Positions 1 to 9,497 of a stretch of 64,000 nucleotides of DNA are shown piece after piece. Made by a program: the position numbers and the translations under genes. This DNA is from Sphingobium sp. (GTDB lineage Bacteria > Pseudomonadota > Alphaproteobacteria > Sphingomonadales > Sphingomonadaceae). The notes beneath the pieces were generated by a model that saw only the letters and a list, made by a program, of their open reading frames with translations, was not told the origin of the DNA and searched no databases. The DNA is taken from the NCBI GenBank assembly GCA_009360885.1, contig SPEL01000006.1:70303-134302 (forward strand), read 5' to 3'. Position 1 is the stretch's first letter, and each line of letters opens with the position of its first letter.

Positions 1-654
1 CTCCAATATCTGGCGGGGGCTGGCGTTGGTTCGCTCCGTATCATTGATGATGATGTGGTGGAGCTTTCCAACCTGCAACGCCAGACCTTATTCGGCACCG
101 ATGACATTGGCGCACCCAAGGCCGAGGCCACTATGCGCGCCATTTCCCGGCTGAACCCGGATGTGAAGGTCATTCCCATATTGCAGCGACTGAACGCAGA
201 TAATGCCGAAACCTTGCTGCATGATAGTGATGTCATCATTGATGGATGCGATAATTTCGCCACCCGGCTGATCGTCAGTGATATGGCGACGCGCCTCCAT
301 ATCCCGCTGGTTTCCGCCGCTGTTGGTCCGTTTGAAGGTCAGGTCGGGGTTTTCCGGGGCTGGGAAGCGGGCCAGCCCTGCTATCGCTGCCTCGTCGGCG
401 ATGATCCGGCGCGGGCCGAAGTGAATTGCGCCGATCAGGGCATATTGGGCGCAGTCCCCGGCATAATTGGCAGCATGGCAGCATTAGAAGCCATTCGCCT
501 CATCACGCCTTTTGGCGCAGAAAGCACCGGGCATTTGCTCATCAATGATTTTCTGGCGATGCGCTTCCACCGCGCCCGTGTGGCGGCTGACCCGGCCTGC
601 ACGGCCTGCGCCGCGCACAAACAACCGGCATCCGCTGAAACATGCCCGGCCTGA
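1..654 (+). CDS. HesA/MoeB/ThiF family adenylyltransferase (5' end outside window)
   Basis: Members of this family adenylate the C-terminal glycine of a small ubiquitin-like sulfur carrier (MoaD or ThiS) using ATP, for molybdopterin or thiamine biosynthesis in the cytoplasm. The reading frame is open from base 1 with no start inside the conserved part, so the N-terminus lies upstream. Visible are the end of the nucleotide-binding glycine loop (GAGVGSL), the RIIDDD and ELSNLQRQ motifs, the aspartate-rich IIDGCDNF stretch, two CxxC zinc pairs (CYRC and CTAC), and the conserved cysteine region VNCADQGILG. A GTG at 55 is an internal codon, not the start. There is no rhodanese domain. The stop overlaps the next gene by 13 bp, implying coupled translation. 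MoeB versus ThiF cannot be separated without the neighbours upstream. Confidence 0.9.
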   Translation, partial: LQYLAGAGVGSLRIIDDDVVELSNLQRQTLFGTDDIGAPKAEATMRAISRLNPDVKVIPILQRLNADNAETLLHDSDVIIDGCDNFATRLIVSDMATRLHIPLVSAAVGPFEGQVGVFRGWEAGQPCYRCLVGDDPARAEVNCADQGILGAVPGIIGSMAALEAIRLITPFGAESTGHLLINDFLAMRFHRARVAADPACTACAAHKQPASAETCPA

Positions 655-1028
655 ACGAGCACCACAATGCCACCCACATTATCATCATCAGCGATGATGC
701 AGAAAGGTTACGCGCCGGGTTGATGCTGGCATTGGCGCAGCAGGCTTTGGGCCGGGAAGTCAGGATTTTCCTACAAATGGATGCGGCCGCGCTGCTCGCT
801 CCCCCCATTTCCGCACCCAAAGATGCGCGGTATCAGCAGGCTGGCCTGCCGTCATTGGTCGCCTTGATAGAGGAGGCACTGGACGGTGGATTACCAATAT
901 TCGCCTGCCAGAGCGGTTTGGAAATAGCCGAGATTAACGCGGCATCCATTGACCCGCATATCATCATCAGCGGACTGGTGTCCTTCATGGCCGGGGTGAC
1001 CGGGCAAGATCAGTTGTTGACAGTCTAA
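642..1028 (+). CDS. DsrE-family-like protein
   Basis: A 128-residue protein with the pattern of the DsrE/DsrF-like fold: an N-terminal beta strand of consecutive isoleucines (HIIIIS), a helix with LMLALAQQALG, a second strand EVRIFLQMDAA, and a later IFACQSGLE segment with one cysteine. Related proteins act in sulfur relay or are of unknown function. It overlaps the ThiF/MoeB-like gene by 13 bp and so is probably translated with it, which fits a sulfur-transfer context. The specific substrate is not evident. The fold assignment rests on pattern recognition only. Confidence 0.7.
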   Translation: MPGLNEHHNATHIIIISDDAERLRAGLMLALAQQALGREVRIFLQMDAAALLAPPISAPKDARYQQAGLPSLVALIEEALDGGLPIFACQSGLEIAEINAASIDPHIIISGLVSFMAGVTGQDQLLTV

Positions 1029-1044
1029 GCTGATTAAAAGCAAA

Positions 1045-1073
1045 GCGCGGCCTGCATCTGCTGCAAACCGCGC
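1045..1073. terminator. Hairpin between convergent genes
   Basis: Arms GCGCGG and CCGCGC flank a 17-base loop. On the minus strand the hairpin is followed by a broken T-rich run (TTTGCTTTT), so it most likely ends ilvE transcription. It may also serve the plus-strand operon. Confidence 0.55.
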
Positions 1074-1102
1074 CCCTTCAATATAAAATTCTCGTCCGCT
1101 GA

Positions 1103-2185
1103 TTACAGCGTAACCGGGTGCACCCAGCCATCAGGCGCAGGAGCCTTATTACGCTGTATAGCGGTCAGTTCATCGCGAAGCTGCGCCGTGACCGGGCCAG
1201 TCTGGCTGCCACCAATAGCAAAATCGCCATGGCTGGACCGGATTTCACCAACCGCCACAATTACCGCCGCCGTGCCGCAGGCAAAGACCTCACGCAGCTT
1301 ACCGCTGGCGGCATCCGCGCGCCAATCATCAATGGAATAAGGCTTTTCTTCGACGGTACGACCATGCTGCCGTGCCAGTTCGATCACCGAATTACGGGTA
1401 ATGCCCGGCAAGATCGTTCCACCCAGCGGCGGGGTAAGCATTGAACCGTCATCAAAGACGAAGAACAAGTTCATGCCGCCCAGTTCCTCGACCCAGCGAT
1501 GCTCTGCAGCGTCAAGGAACACGACCTGATCGCACCCCTTTTCGATCGCCTGCGCCTGCGCAACAAGGCTGGCAGCGTAGTTGCCGCCGCATTTGGCTGC
1601 ACCCGTGCCGCCGGGGCCAGAGCGAGCATAATCTTCCGACAGCCAGACCGAAACCGGCTTCGCTCCGCCCTTGAAATAAGACCCTACCGGGCAGGCAATG
1701 ACGCAGAAGATAAATTCTGACGCCGGTTTAACGCCCAAAAATGCCTCATTCGCGAACATGAACGGACGTAGATAGAGGCTACCATCACCGTCCGGCACCC
1801 ATGCACGGTCAATACGGATCAGTTCTTCGCACGCCTGCAGGAAGATTTCCTCCGGCACCTCTGGCATCGCCATCCGGCGGGCTGATGCATTAAACCGACG
1901 GGCATTTTGTTCCGGGCGGAACATGGTAACGCCGCCATCATCAGCATTATAGGCCTTTAGACCTTCAAAAATTTCCTGCGCATAATGCAGCACGGCGGCT
2001 GCGGGATCGAGCTGGAACGGCGCGCGGGCGCGCACCTGCGCCTCATCCCATCCATTTTCCGCTGTCCAGCGGATCGTAACCATATGGTCTGTAAACACCC
2101 GCCCGAAAGCTGGATTGGCCATTGCCTCCGCCCGCGCCGCATCACTGAGCGCGGCGGGATTTTTTGCTATTTCGAACTGCATCAT
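1103..2185 (-). CDS. ilvE: Branched-chain amino acid aminotransferase
   Basis: This class IV (fold type IV) PLP-dependent transaminase interconverts leucine, isoleucine and valine with their 2-oxo acids, using 2-oxoglutarate/glutamate. At 360 residues it matches the longer BCAT type. Recognisable parts are the EIFEGLKAYN segment near residue 71, the RPEQNARRFN motif near 90, and the PLP-binding lysine in GTGAAKCGGNYAAS (Lys198), followed by the late GTAAV phosphate-binding segment. The start codon is the first of two consecutive ATGs. The gene stands alone and is divergent from the SIMPL protein gene. Confidence 0.95.
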   Translation of the reverse strand: MMQFEIAKNPAALSDAARAEAMANPAFGRVFTDHMVTIRWTAENGWDEAQVRARAPFQLDPAAAVLHYAQEIFEGLKAYNADDGGVTMFRPEQNARRFNASARRMAMPEVPEEIFLQACEELIRIDRAWVPDGDGSLYLRPFMFANEAFLGVKPASEFIFCVIACPVGSYFKGGAKPVSVWLSEDYARSGPGGTGAAKCGGNYAASLVAQAQAIEKGCDQVVFLDAAEHRWVEELGGMNLFFVFDDGSMLTPPLGGTILPGITRNSVIELARQHGRTVEEKPYSIDDWRADAASGKLREVFACGTAAVIVAVGEIRSSHGDFAIGGSQTGPVTAQLRDELTAIQRNKAPAPDGWVHPVTL

Positions 2186-2298
2186 ATACCTTCACATATC
2201 TGCCGATAGGCCGGGGCTGGTCTATGCTATGACGGAACAGGCTATGGAATGAGTCTTTACATTTTTCAAGTATAAAAATTACATTTTTATCATTTATT

Positions 2299-2315
2299 TT
2301 GAAATATAATTTCAA
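2299..2315. promoter_or_regulatory. AT-rich palindrome in divergent promoter region
   Basis: TTGAAATATAATTTCAA is a near-perfect palindrome (7-bp arms, 3-bp centre) in the 151-bp gap between ilvE and the SIMPL gene, 22 bp before the SIMPL start. It could be an operator or simply part of an AT-rich promoter. Confidence 0.3.
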
Positions 2316-2336
2316 CACATAGGAAGGAAATCTGTC

Positions 2337-3056
2337 ATGGCCTGGACTGATAACCGCAACATCATCACCCTCACCGGTGCCGGAATATTGGCCATAGGGA
2401 TGATTGCGGGCGGCTATCTGCTGGGGGACGGCCTTACCCGTGCCCATGAGGCGGATCGCTCCGTAACCGTGCGCGGCCTTGCGGAAAAAGATGTGACGGC
2501 GGACCTTGCCACATGGACGATCAGCTATAGCGCCAATGGCACGGACCTGCCCACTGTACGCGCCGATATAGACGCCAGCACCAAGGCACTGACCGAGTAT
2601 TTTCGTGGCCTTGGCTTCAAGGCAGAGGAACTCACCCCTATTGGCGCAGGCGTCAACCAGTTCATGAATAATGGTGTCAACAGCATCACTATCACGCAAA
2701 AAATGCTGCTGCGCACCACCGACATTGCCCGCGCGCAAAAGGCTGTGGCCCAGCAATTTGACCTTGTTCGCCGGGGCGTGACCCTGCAGGAAGGGTCAAA
2801 CATGTCTTACAGCTTCACCAAATTGAACGAATTGAAGCCGGGCATGGTAGCGGAGGCGACAAAGGACGCCCGCAAATCCGCTGGGCAATTCGCCAAGGAT
2901 AGCGGCACCGGTGTTGGCGGTATCAAGAGCGCGACTCAGGGCTATTTCTCCATCGAGCCGCGTGATGGTGAACAAGCCAGCGGCGGCTATGGCGCAAGCG
3001 ATACCCCCTATAAAAAGGTGCGCGTCGTCACCACGGTGGATTTTTACCTGAAATAA
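2337..3056 (+). CDS. SIMPL domain (DUF541) protein
   Basis: A 239-residue protein of the SIMPL/DUF541 family, whose members sit at the cell envelope and have been tied to oxidative stress tolerance, with biochemical role unknown. One hydrophobic segment near residues 10-30 (ITLTGAGILAIGMIAGGYLL) is either an uncleaved signal anchor or a signal peptide. It is followed by the typical SVTVRGLAEKDV opening of the SIMPL domain and the central PIGAGVNQF segment. A Shine-Dalgarno sequence (GGAAGGAA) lies 6 bp before the ATG. The gene is monocistronic: the next gene is convergent and begins 3 bp beyond its stop. Confidence 0.85.
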   Translation: MAWTDNRNIITLTGAGILAIGMIAGGYLLGDGLTRAHEADRSVTVRGLAEKDVTADLATWTISYSANGTDLPTVRADIDASTKALTEYFRGLGFKAEELTPIGAGVNQFMNNGVNSITITQKMLLRTTDIARAQKAVAQQFDLVRRGVTLQEGSNMSYSFTKLNELKPGMVAEATKDARKSAGQFAKDSGTGVGGIKSATQGYFSIEPRDGEQASGGYGASDTPYKKVRVVTTVDFYLK

Positions 3057-3059
3057 GGG

Positions 3060-4022
3060 TTAGCGTGATGGCGGTGCCGAGGAAGAGTGCGCCGCAGCCT
3101 CGCCTCCCTGCACCGCGCCCTTTGCCTGCGCACCTAGTTGGGCCTGCGCATCCAGTTGGGCGAGAGCATCCTTTGCAAATTTCGATGCGTCACCATCCGG
3201 TGATAGTTTCAGCACCTGCTCCCATGCCATGCGGGCGGCCTTCTCATCGCCTGATACAATGGCGATATTCCCATCCTCCAGAGCGACAGAGGCGTCATCA
3301 GGGGCACGCTTTTTCGCCTCCTCTATATCATGGCGGGCGCGGGTAAAATCATCCTGGCGCCGGGCCAAAGTCGCGGAAAGCAGCCATGCCAGCGGATCAT
3401 CCTTCGCTTGCACCAACGCCATATCAAGGTCTTTGCGCGCGCCTGCCATGTCATTCAGCATTACCAAAGTCCGCGCCCGGTCGAGATACACTTCCCCCTT
3501 GGCAAGACCATCGGGCAGACCATGACCCAGCGCTGCATCGAAATAGTCCCGCGCTTTATCCGGCTTGCCTCCGGCCAGCATGGCATTCCCCGCCTGCGTC
3601 CATAGCCGCGCCGCGTCATGCAGCGCACCCTCCTTTTGTGCCGCGGTGGCGGCAGCATCAAAGGCCTTTGCCGCGTCGTCCCAATTCTCTGCCTGCGCCT
3701 CGGCAAAGCCATTGCACTGCGCAGCTGGGAAACCGCCGCCTTCCAGCGCCCAGTCCTGAGCAAATTTCACGCCAGCTACAGGGTCATCCGTTGCTTTATC
3801 GAGGCAGGCCTGCAACCGCGCCGCCACTGCGGCAGGCAGCTTCACCGCCTGAGCGAAAGAGGCCGCATCACCATTTGCATCCTTCGGACCCTGCGCCTGC
3901 GCCGCCTTCGCCCGGCCTTCCTCTACACGCCGCTCCGCCGCCTGTTTCCGGCTACGGTTCATCACTGCCTCGGTTTCGGGCGAATAGCTGGTCTGCATCA
4001 ACAGCAAGGCGGCAATTATCAT
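3060..4022 (-). CDS. Tetratricopeptide-repeat protein
   Basis: A 320-residue protein rich in alanine with several degenerate TPR helices (for example WDDAAKAFDAAATAAQ, KPDKARDYFDAALG, DFTRARHDIEEAKKRAPDD) between about residues 110 and 300. A short hydrophobic N-terminus (MIIAALLLMQTS) suggests a signal peptide. The C-terminus is low-complexity Ala/Gln. TPR proteins mediate protein contacts, and nothing here identifies a partner. It lies 13 bp downstream of the alpha/beta hydrolase gene on the same strand and is presumably cotranscribed with it. Confidence 0.8.
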   Translation of the reverse strand: MIIAALLLMQTSYSPETEAVMNRSRKQAAERRVEEGRAKAAQAQGPKDANGDAASFAQAVKLPAAVAARLQACLDKATDDPVAGVKFAQDWALEGGGFPAAQCNGFAEAQAENWDDAAKAFDAAATAAQKEGALHDAARLWTQAGNAMLAGGKPDKARDYFDAALGHGLPDGLAKGEVYLDRARTLVMLNDMAGARKDLDMALVQAKDDPLAWLLSATLARRQDDFTRARHDIEEAKKRAPDDASVALEDGNIAIVSGDEKAARMAWEQVLKLSPDGDASKFAKDALAQLDAQAQLGAQAKGAVQGGEAAAHSSSAPPSR

Positions 4023-4035
4023 GGAGTCTCCAAAA

Positions 4036-4797
4036 TCAGCTATTGGGTATCAGGCCATCCACCAGCCCCAGCAGCAAGGCAATATCACCATCACGCGACA
4101 AACGGTGATCGCCATCCTTTACCAGCATTAGCTGCACATCGGCTGAACGCAGCCTTTCCGCTGTGCGCACCGCGATGTCCCATGGCACCACATCATCGGC
4201 TTGCCCATGCAGCAAGCGCACTGGGCAGGTGAGCGCAACTTCGCCCTCCAGCAGCAAATTCCTCTGCCCCGATTCCCAAAAGGCCAATGTCGTCAGATAA
4301 GGATCACCATAGTCAGATGGTTCCTCTATGCGCCCGTCCCGCTGCAAAGCGGCCTTCTGCTCATCGCTAAAACCCCATGCGGTGAAGTCCGGCGCGGCGG
4401 CAATACCGATGAGGCCAGCCGCCCGTTCTCGCAGGGCCAGCCCGATCAGCAGGGCAATCCACCCACCCATGGAGGAACCGATGGGAATGACCCCACCCTC
4501 CGGCCAGACATGGTCAATAATCGCCAGCACATCATCGCACCATATCGTCAGCGTCCCATCCGCGAACGCACCTTCGCTGCTCCCGCAGCCAGAATAATCG
4601 AGGAGTAAACAGGCCTGCCCCCTCGCCTGCGCATGGGCAAACACCGCCTGCGCCTTGCCGCCTTCCATATCGGACATATAGCCGGGCAGGAACACCAGCA
4701 GCGGCCCCTGCCCCGGCGCGAAACGATAAGCGAGACGCACACCATCAGCGCGGGTGAACATTTGCGAGGCGGAAATATCAGCAGAAATATCAGTCAT
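4036..4797 (-). CDS. Alpha/beta hydrolase
   Basis: A 253-residue alpha/beta-hydrolase-fold protein, probably a cytoplasmic esterase or acyl-peptide-like hydrolase. The nucleophile elbow GSSMGG places the catalytic serine at about residue 109. An oxyanion-type segment FLPGYMSDMEG is near 36, the acid is likely the aspartate in GQADDVVPW, and the histidine is in GDHRLS near the C-terminus. All three members of the triad are therefore present. The substrate cannot be read from sequence. It leads a two-gene unit with the TPR gene. A long palindrome lies directly upstream. Confidence 0.85.
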   Translation of the reverse strand: MTDISADISASQMFTRADGVRLAYRFAPGQGPLLVFLPGYMSDMEGGKAQAVFAHAQARGQACLLLDYSGCGSSEGAFADGTLTIWCDDVLAIIDHVWPEGGVIPIGSSMGGWIALLIGLALRERAAGLIGIAAAPDFTAWGFSDEQKAALQRDGRIEEPSDYGDPYLTTLAFWESGQRNLLLEGEVALTCPVRLLHGQADDVVPWDIAVRTAERLRSADVQLMLVKDGDHRLSRDGDIALLLGLVDGLIPNS

Positions 4798-4861
4798 GCC
4801 TGCCTTATGCCCACACCCTCATGGTCATAGCAAGCAAGCAAGAACGCACACAAGGTTCATT

Positions 4862-4986
4862 CATATTGGGCATAGGTGCAGCCGAGAATAGTGCTTTGCC
4901 GTGAGCCGGAGCGCAGTGTATTCAAGATACATGAGCACCGGAAGCACGGGAAAGCGCTATTCGTAGGCCCGCATAGGGTCAATATG
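4862..4986. repeat. Long imperfect palindrome (about 125 bp)
   Basis: Outer arms CATATTG/CAATATG and inner arms 4886-4903 versus 4945-4962 (16 of 18 matching, built on GAATAG.GCTTT.CCGTG) enclose a further inverted CCGGAGC/GCACCGG pair around the centre near 4925. The element fills the 196-bp gap between the M48 protease stop and the hydrolase start, both on the minus strand. The structure suggests a mobile palindromic repeat or a large RNA hairpin. Confidence 0.75.
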
Positions 4987-4993
4987 GATAAGC

Positions 4994-6133
4994 TTAGAAG
5001 CCCCAACCGGATTTCACATCCTTATCCTGCGCGCACATAGACCGCAGCGCTTTCCACTGCGCTGGGGAAAGCGCAACTTGATATTCATGGTCCTTTTTCA
5101 CCGCCTGCGTGAAAAGCTGTTGGCGGCTGCCGGATGTCGGGTGGCTGGCGAACCAGTTGGTCGCAGTGTCGATGCTGGTATCAGCCTTCTTTTCTGCCAC
5201 ATTTTGATTATCCGGCTTTTGGGGCGCTTTCTTCTTGCCTTTGCCGGGCTTCTCATTCCGTTCGCCGCCCATGCGTTCAAAGAATTGTGCGGTCCCTTGC
5301 GGGGATATATTGGCACGGCCCAGCCCCGCTATCGCCGTTTCATCCGCCTGATGCTCGGCATCGCGGCTGAAGCTAAGGCCCATCAAGGAACTGATATTCG
5401 CGCCCAGATTGCCATCTACCCCGCCCAATATGACGGAGAGACCCAATTGCCGCATCAATGCGGTCAGGGTGTGGCGGTGCTGCACATGGCCCAGTTCATG
5501 GCCCAACACCCCGGCAATTTCATCGGGCGACTCGGCGCTTTGAACGAAACCATCGAACAGGATGATGCGCCGCCCCGGCAGGGCGATGGCGTTAATCATC
5601 GGAATATTGGCGACCTCTATTGAGCGCGCGCTGCCCTTCGGGTCCATCTGCGCGACGAGGGCCTTTAACGCGGCATCCCCCTGCGGCGTGTGGCAATAGC
5701 GCCCACCGAAATCGCCAACCATCGTATCACCGAGCTTATCCTCCCAGCTTTGCGGCACGAGGGGGGCCAGCCATGCGGGGGCCTTCACCCCCACGAAGAT
5801 AACCGCCGCCGCAATCGCCGCGAAGGCAATGCTGGCCTTGCCCAGACCGAAACGATCAACCACACCGCCATAGCGCTGTTTTCCGGGCAGCAAAGGCGCA
5901 ATATCGCTCGGCGCATCGCCCGCAAAGCCAATGCGCCAGCCTTCTTCAGTGCGATGGCCAAAAACCGCATCCGGCCCGGCCATATCCAGCGCGACCAGAT
6001 CATCCCAATGCCACGGCCCGCTTTCCCAATCATCGGCAATCAGGCGAAAGCCCTGTGCATCCCCCACCAGCCTCACCTGCCAGCGGCGGGCATTGCGCCC
6101 ATCAAAATGCCAGAGCCTCGCCTCGACTGTCAT
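4994..6133 (-). CDS. M48-family zinc metalloprotease
   Basis: A 379-residue protein with an N-terminal globular region of about 90 residues, one membrane segment near 101-116 (SIAFAAIAAAVIFVGV), and an M48 peptidase domain whose zinc motif HELGH is at residues 212-216. The third zinc ligand is probably the glutamate in the FSRDAEHQADE segment. Family members degrade membrane or periplasmic proteins. The preceding IILFDGFV and DEIAGVLGHELGH patterns are typical. A lysine-rich linker near 300 is unusual but not disruptive. It follows the DUF898 gene by 3 bp and is clearly in one operon with it. Confidence 0.9.
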   Translation of the reverse strand: MTVEARLWHFDGRNARRWQVRLVGDAQGFRLIADDWESGPWHWDDLVALDMAGPDAVFGHRTEEGWRIGFAGDAPSDIAPLLPGKQRYGGVVDRFGLGKASIAFAAIAAAVIFVGVKAPAWLAPLVPQSWEDKLGDTMVGDFGGRYCHTPQGDAALKALVAQMDPKGSARSIEVANIPMINAIALPGRRIILFDGFVQSAESPDEIAGVLGHELGHVQHRHTLTALMRQLGLSVILGGVDGNLGANISSLMGLSFSRDAEHQADETAIAGLGRANISPQGTAQFFERMGGERNEKPGKGKKKAPQKPDNQNVAEKKADTSIDTATNWFASHPTSGSRQQLFTQAVKKDHEYQVALSPAQWKALRSMCAQDKDVKSGWGF

Positions 6134-6136
6134 CGC

Positions 6137-7276
6137 TTAAAACGCCCCCACATCAAGCGCATCCAGCAAGCCTTCACCATGACGGGAAAGCTGCGTCGTC
6201 GATTGGGTCAATGCTTCAGGATCAACAACGCCATAGCTTTCCATGTGGGTGATGAAGAATTTCCAGTGGCGATATTGCAGGAAAATCCAGCCTATGCCGA
6301 GGGTGCACACCACCAACAGCACGTCACCAAAAAACAGCTTCAGCCAATCAATCGTCTTGGCCTCAAAACCGAAATCGAGCTGCCCCAGTGACAGACTGCC
6401 AATCGCCTCACGCAGGAATGCTGCATAATATGCCAGTGCGATCAGCCCCAATAATATGTAAAAGCCGAAAATCGCACCTATGATCGTCAGGATGAAGGCA
6501 ACCGGCGGCGGCCCACCGGCACCGCCCCGCATCATTTCGACCATCCCGCCACTCGTCATGGATACGAAAGTAATCAGTGCCACCATGATGAAAGGCAGCA
6601 GATAAAAGAGCAAAAACCGCCAGAAAACCGACATCGCCCGTGCATCAGCTGTGAAGTTTTGTGAACCAAAGCTCATCTTGTTCCAGCGATTATTCCATAA
6701 TTCCGTCATCGACCATGGAACCAGCAACGATGCGGGCAGCATCCCAACGGTGGTCTTCCACATATAGGACCAGCCATAGCCAAAGCCTGCATCATCACTG
6801 CCGCCCCTAATGCCGCGCCAATAGGTGCGCCCCAGCCTATACCGCAGCGCCCGGAAACGCGCGACGCCCATCAGATAGAAAATCGCCAGAAAGGAGAGCA
6901 TACTCAGCAAAGCAGCAATGTCCGCCATCCCGCGCAATATCATCGCCTGCGCACCAAATTGGATGAACAGAAGCGGCGCGCCCAATAGCAATACCGCCAT
7001 GATGAAGCCCAGAAACAGCTCCTTGCCGGTACCGGTCCATTCCAATCGCTCATCAACGAAGCGCGTGCGAGACCAGAAATAACGGCGGCTGCGTGTTGTC
7101 GCCCAGAAACGATAAATGCCCAGCGTCACTATAGTCAGCAGCAAATTGGTAAAAGCAATCGGCGCATATTCCTTCCAACTGCCATCAAATCCAAAAGCAC
7201 TATATTGCGGCCCGTCTCGTTGCGGGACATCTTGCTGCCATTCGTTTCTTTGGCTCTCACCCTGTTGGTCGTTCAT
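6137..7276 (-). CDS. DUF898 (YjgN-like) inner-membrane protein
   Basis: A polytopic membrane protein of about 379 residues belonging to the DUF898/YjgN family, function unknown. Typical marks are the opening FGFDGSWKEYAPIAFTNLLL, a TLGIYRFWATTRSRRYFW motif repeated in degenerate form near the C-terminus (TLGIGWIFLQYRHWKFF), and about six hydrophobic segments. I chose the ATG giving an MNDQQGES start, with GGGGAT just upstream, rather than an upstream TTG 21 codons earlier. It is translated together with the M48 protease gene 3 bp downstream, a pairing that suggests a shared envelope role. Confidence 0.85.
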   Translation of the reverse strand: MNDQQGESQRNEWQQDVPQRDGPQYSAFGFDGSWKEYAPIAFTNLLLTIVTLGIYRFWATTRSRRYFWSRTRFVDERLEWTGTGKELFLGFIMAVLLLGAPLLFIQFGAQAMILRGMADIAALLSMLSFLAIFYLMGVARFRALRYRLGRTYWRGIRGGSDDAGFGYGWSYMWKTTVGMLPASLLVPWSMTELWNNRWNKMSFGSQNFTADARAMSVFWRFLLFYLLPFIMVALITFVSMTSGGMVEMMRGGAGGPPPVAFILTIIGAIFGFYILLGLIALAYYAAFLREAIGSLSLGQLDFGFEAKTIDWLKLFFGDVLLVVCTLGIGWIFLQYRHWKFFITHMESYGVVDPEALTQSTTQLSRHGEGLLDALDVGAF

Positions 7277-7333
7277 AAAATCCCCACAAATATGCTGAAA
7301 TGGGTAGAAGCCGCTATGGCCCGCCGCGTCAAG

Positions 7334-7353
7334 CTGCAAATCAATCGCAAATA
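7334..7353. promoter_or_regulatory. TATTTGCGA-type site between DUF898 and thrS
   Basis: The minus strand reads TATTTGCGATTGATTTGCAG, which matches 17 of 20 positions with the palindrome upstream of aspC (13175-13197). It lies about 58 bp upstream of the DUF898 start and about 112 bp upstream of thrS. A shared regulator is inferred, not shown. Confidence 0.4.
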
Positions 7354-7464
7354 CAAGCAGAACACAGGCGATAGCTTTATATTGACAGCGCCTGTCCCCG
7401 GTTTATGGACCACATCATGCGGCTGGCCGCATATCCTCGCCATTTTGTAAAGAAGTCTTTTATC

Positions 7465-9471
7465 ATGTCCGCGATATTGAAAATTACCCTGCCCGATGGT
7501 TCCGTGCGTGAAGTTGCGCCCGGCACTACCCCGGCGGATATCGCGGCAGCGATTGGCCCCGGCCTTGCAAAGGCAGCCATTGCGGCGAAGGTCGACGGTG
7601 AACTACGCGACATCATGCGCCCGCTGGAACAGGATGCGCAGCTTGCCCTCGTCACGGCCAAGGACGAAGCAGAGGCACTGGAACTCGCCCGCCATGACTT
7701 CGCCCACATATTGGCGGAGGCCGTGCAGACGCTCTTCCCCGGTACGCAGATCACCTTCGGCCCGTCGACCGATGATGGCTTTTATTATGATTTCGCGCCC
7801 GCACCGGGGCGCGGAGCCTTCACCGATGAAGACCTGCCCGCCATTGAGGAACAGATGCGCGCCATCATCCGCGCCAATAAACCGCTGCGGCGTGAGGTAT
7901 GGAACCGCAATGACCTGATCGCCCGGTGGCAGGAACAGGGCGAGACGTTCAAGGCGGAATGGGCCGCTGAGCTGCCCGAAGGCGATGAGATCAGCGTTTA
8001 CTGGTCGGGCGACGACTGGCTTGATATGTGCCGTGGGCCGCATCTTGCCTCCACCGGCAAGCTGGACCCGGACGCCTTCAAGCTGATGCGCGTATCGGGC
8101 GCTTATTGGCGCGGCGACCAGAAAAATGCGATGCTAACGCGCATTTACGGCACGGGCTGGCTCAACAAGAAGCAGCTTAACGCCCATCTCACCCGTCTGG
8201 AGGAAGCGGCAAAGCGCGACCACCGCAAGCTGGGCCAGGAAATGGATCTGTTCCACCTGCAACAGGAAGCGCATGGCAGCGTGTTCTGGCACCCCAAGGG
8301 CTATGTCATCTGGCGGGAACTGGAGGCTTATATGCGCCGCGCCATTGACGGGGCCGCCTATCGTGAGGTCAAAACCCCGCAGGTGATGGATGCGCGCCAG
8401 TGGGAGCAGTCCGGCCACTGGGGCAAATATCGCGAAAATATGTTCGTCATCCCGGACGAAGCGCCCAATACCGAAGATGAAGGCCCGATCGTTTCGGATG
8501 ATGCCGAATGGATGGCGCTCAAACCGATGAACTGCCCCGCGCATGTTCTGATCTTCAAACAGGGCATCAAAAGCTATCGTGATCTGCCAATGCGCCTGTA
8601 TGAAAATGGCTGCTGCCACCGGAATGAACCGCATGGCGCGCTTCATGGCCTGATGCGCGTGCGCCAGTTCACGCAGGATGACGCGCATATCTTCTGCCGT
8701 GAGGATCAGATCGTCGGTGAGGTTCAGGCCTTCTGCGCGCTGGCAGACCGGGTATACAAAGATCTCGGCTTTGCGGGCTATGCCATCAAGCTGGCACTGC
8801 GCCCTGAAAAGCGCTTTGGCACCGAAGAAATGTGGGACATGGCGGAATCTGAACTGCGCGAGGCGGTAAAGATTGGGCAGGCATCCGGCCAGATTGAAGG
8901 GGAGCTGGAAGAGCTGCCCGGCGAAGGCGCATTTTATGCACCTAAGCTGGAATGGCATTTGACCGACGCCATTGGCCGCACATGGCAGGTAGGCACCATT
9001 CAGTCCGACCGCGTATTGCCGGAACGACTCGACGCCAGCTATGTGGCCGAAGACGGCGGACGCCACCGCCCTATCATGCTCCACCGGGCGATTTTCGGTT
9101 CTTATGAGCGCTTCATCGGCATTTTGATCGAACATTATGCCGGGAAATTGCCACTATGGCTCGCCCCAGTTCAGGCCGTTGTCGCCACCATCGTTTCCGA
9201 GGCCGATGATTACGCACGTGATGTGGTCGAGAAGCTGAAGGCTGCTGGCATTCGTACCGAAATTGACCTTCGCAACGAGAAGATCAACTATAAAGTCCGC
9301 GAGCATAGCCTTGCAAAAGTGCCGAATTTGCTGGTGGTTGGCAAGCGTGAGGCCGAAGAAGGCAAGGTAGCGCTCCGCGTATTAGGGGCGGATCAGCCTC
9401 AGCAAATCCTCGGCGTGGATGAAGCGATCACCCTGCTCAGCCAGCAAGCACTGGCACCGGATTTGCGATAA
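7465..9471 (+). CDS. thrS: Threonyl-tRNA synthetase
   Basis: Class II aminoacyl-tRNA synthetase charging tRNA-Thr, with editing of mischarged serine. At 668 residues it is the usual length. An N-terminal TGS domain ([14 protein letters not shown], residues 5-65) is followed by the editing domain ([10 protein letters not shown] and the later [10 protein letters not shown] segment with its zinc-like His/Cys set), the catalytic core with class II motif 1, MNCPAH, motif 2 [19 protein letters not shown], motif 3 near the [16 protein letters not shown] segment, and a C-terminal anticodon-binding domain. The ATG at 7465 was preferred because the TGS domain starts right there; an upstream in-frame ATG would add 20 atypical residues. 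No T-box leader is seen. Confidence 0.97.
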   Translation: MSAILKITLPDGSVREVAPGTTPADIAAAIGPGLAKAAIAAKVDGELRDIMRPLEQDAQLALVTAKDEAEALELARHDFAHILAEAVQTLFPGTQITFGPSTDDGFYYDFAPAPGRGAFTDEDLPAIEEQMRAIIRANKPLRREVWNRNDLIARWQEQGETFKAEWAAELPEGDEISVYWSGDDWLDMCRGPHLASTGKLDPDAFKLMRVSGAYWRGDQKNAMLTRIYGTGWLNKKQLNAHLTRLEEAAKRDHRKLGQEMDLFHLQQEAHGSVFWHPKGYVIWRELEAYMRRAIDGAAYREVKTPQVMDARQWEQSGHWGKYRENMFVIPDEAPNTEDEGPIVSDDAEWMALKPMNCPAHVLIFKQGIKSYRDLPMRLYENGCCHRNEPHGALHGLMRVRQFTQDDAHIFCREDQIVGEVQAFCALADRVYKDLGFAGYAIKLALRPEKRFGTEEMWDMAESELREAVKIGQASGQIEGELEELPGEGAFYAPKLEWHLTDAIGRTWQVGTIQSDRVLPERLDASYVAEDGGRHRPIMLHRAIFGSYERFIGILIEHYAGKLPLWLAPVQAVVATIVSEADDYARDVVEKLKAAGIRTEIDLRNEKINYKVREHSLAKVPNLLVVGKREAEEGKVALRVLGADQPQQILGVDEAITLLSQQALAPDLR

Positions 9472-9497
9472 GGGAACAATCAAGACCTACGTAAAAT

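Noticed and set aside
8134-9135. 333-codon minus-strand frame opposite thrS
   Set aside because: It is the antisense shadow of a clearly conserved gene and shows no domain.
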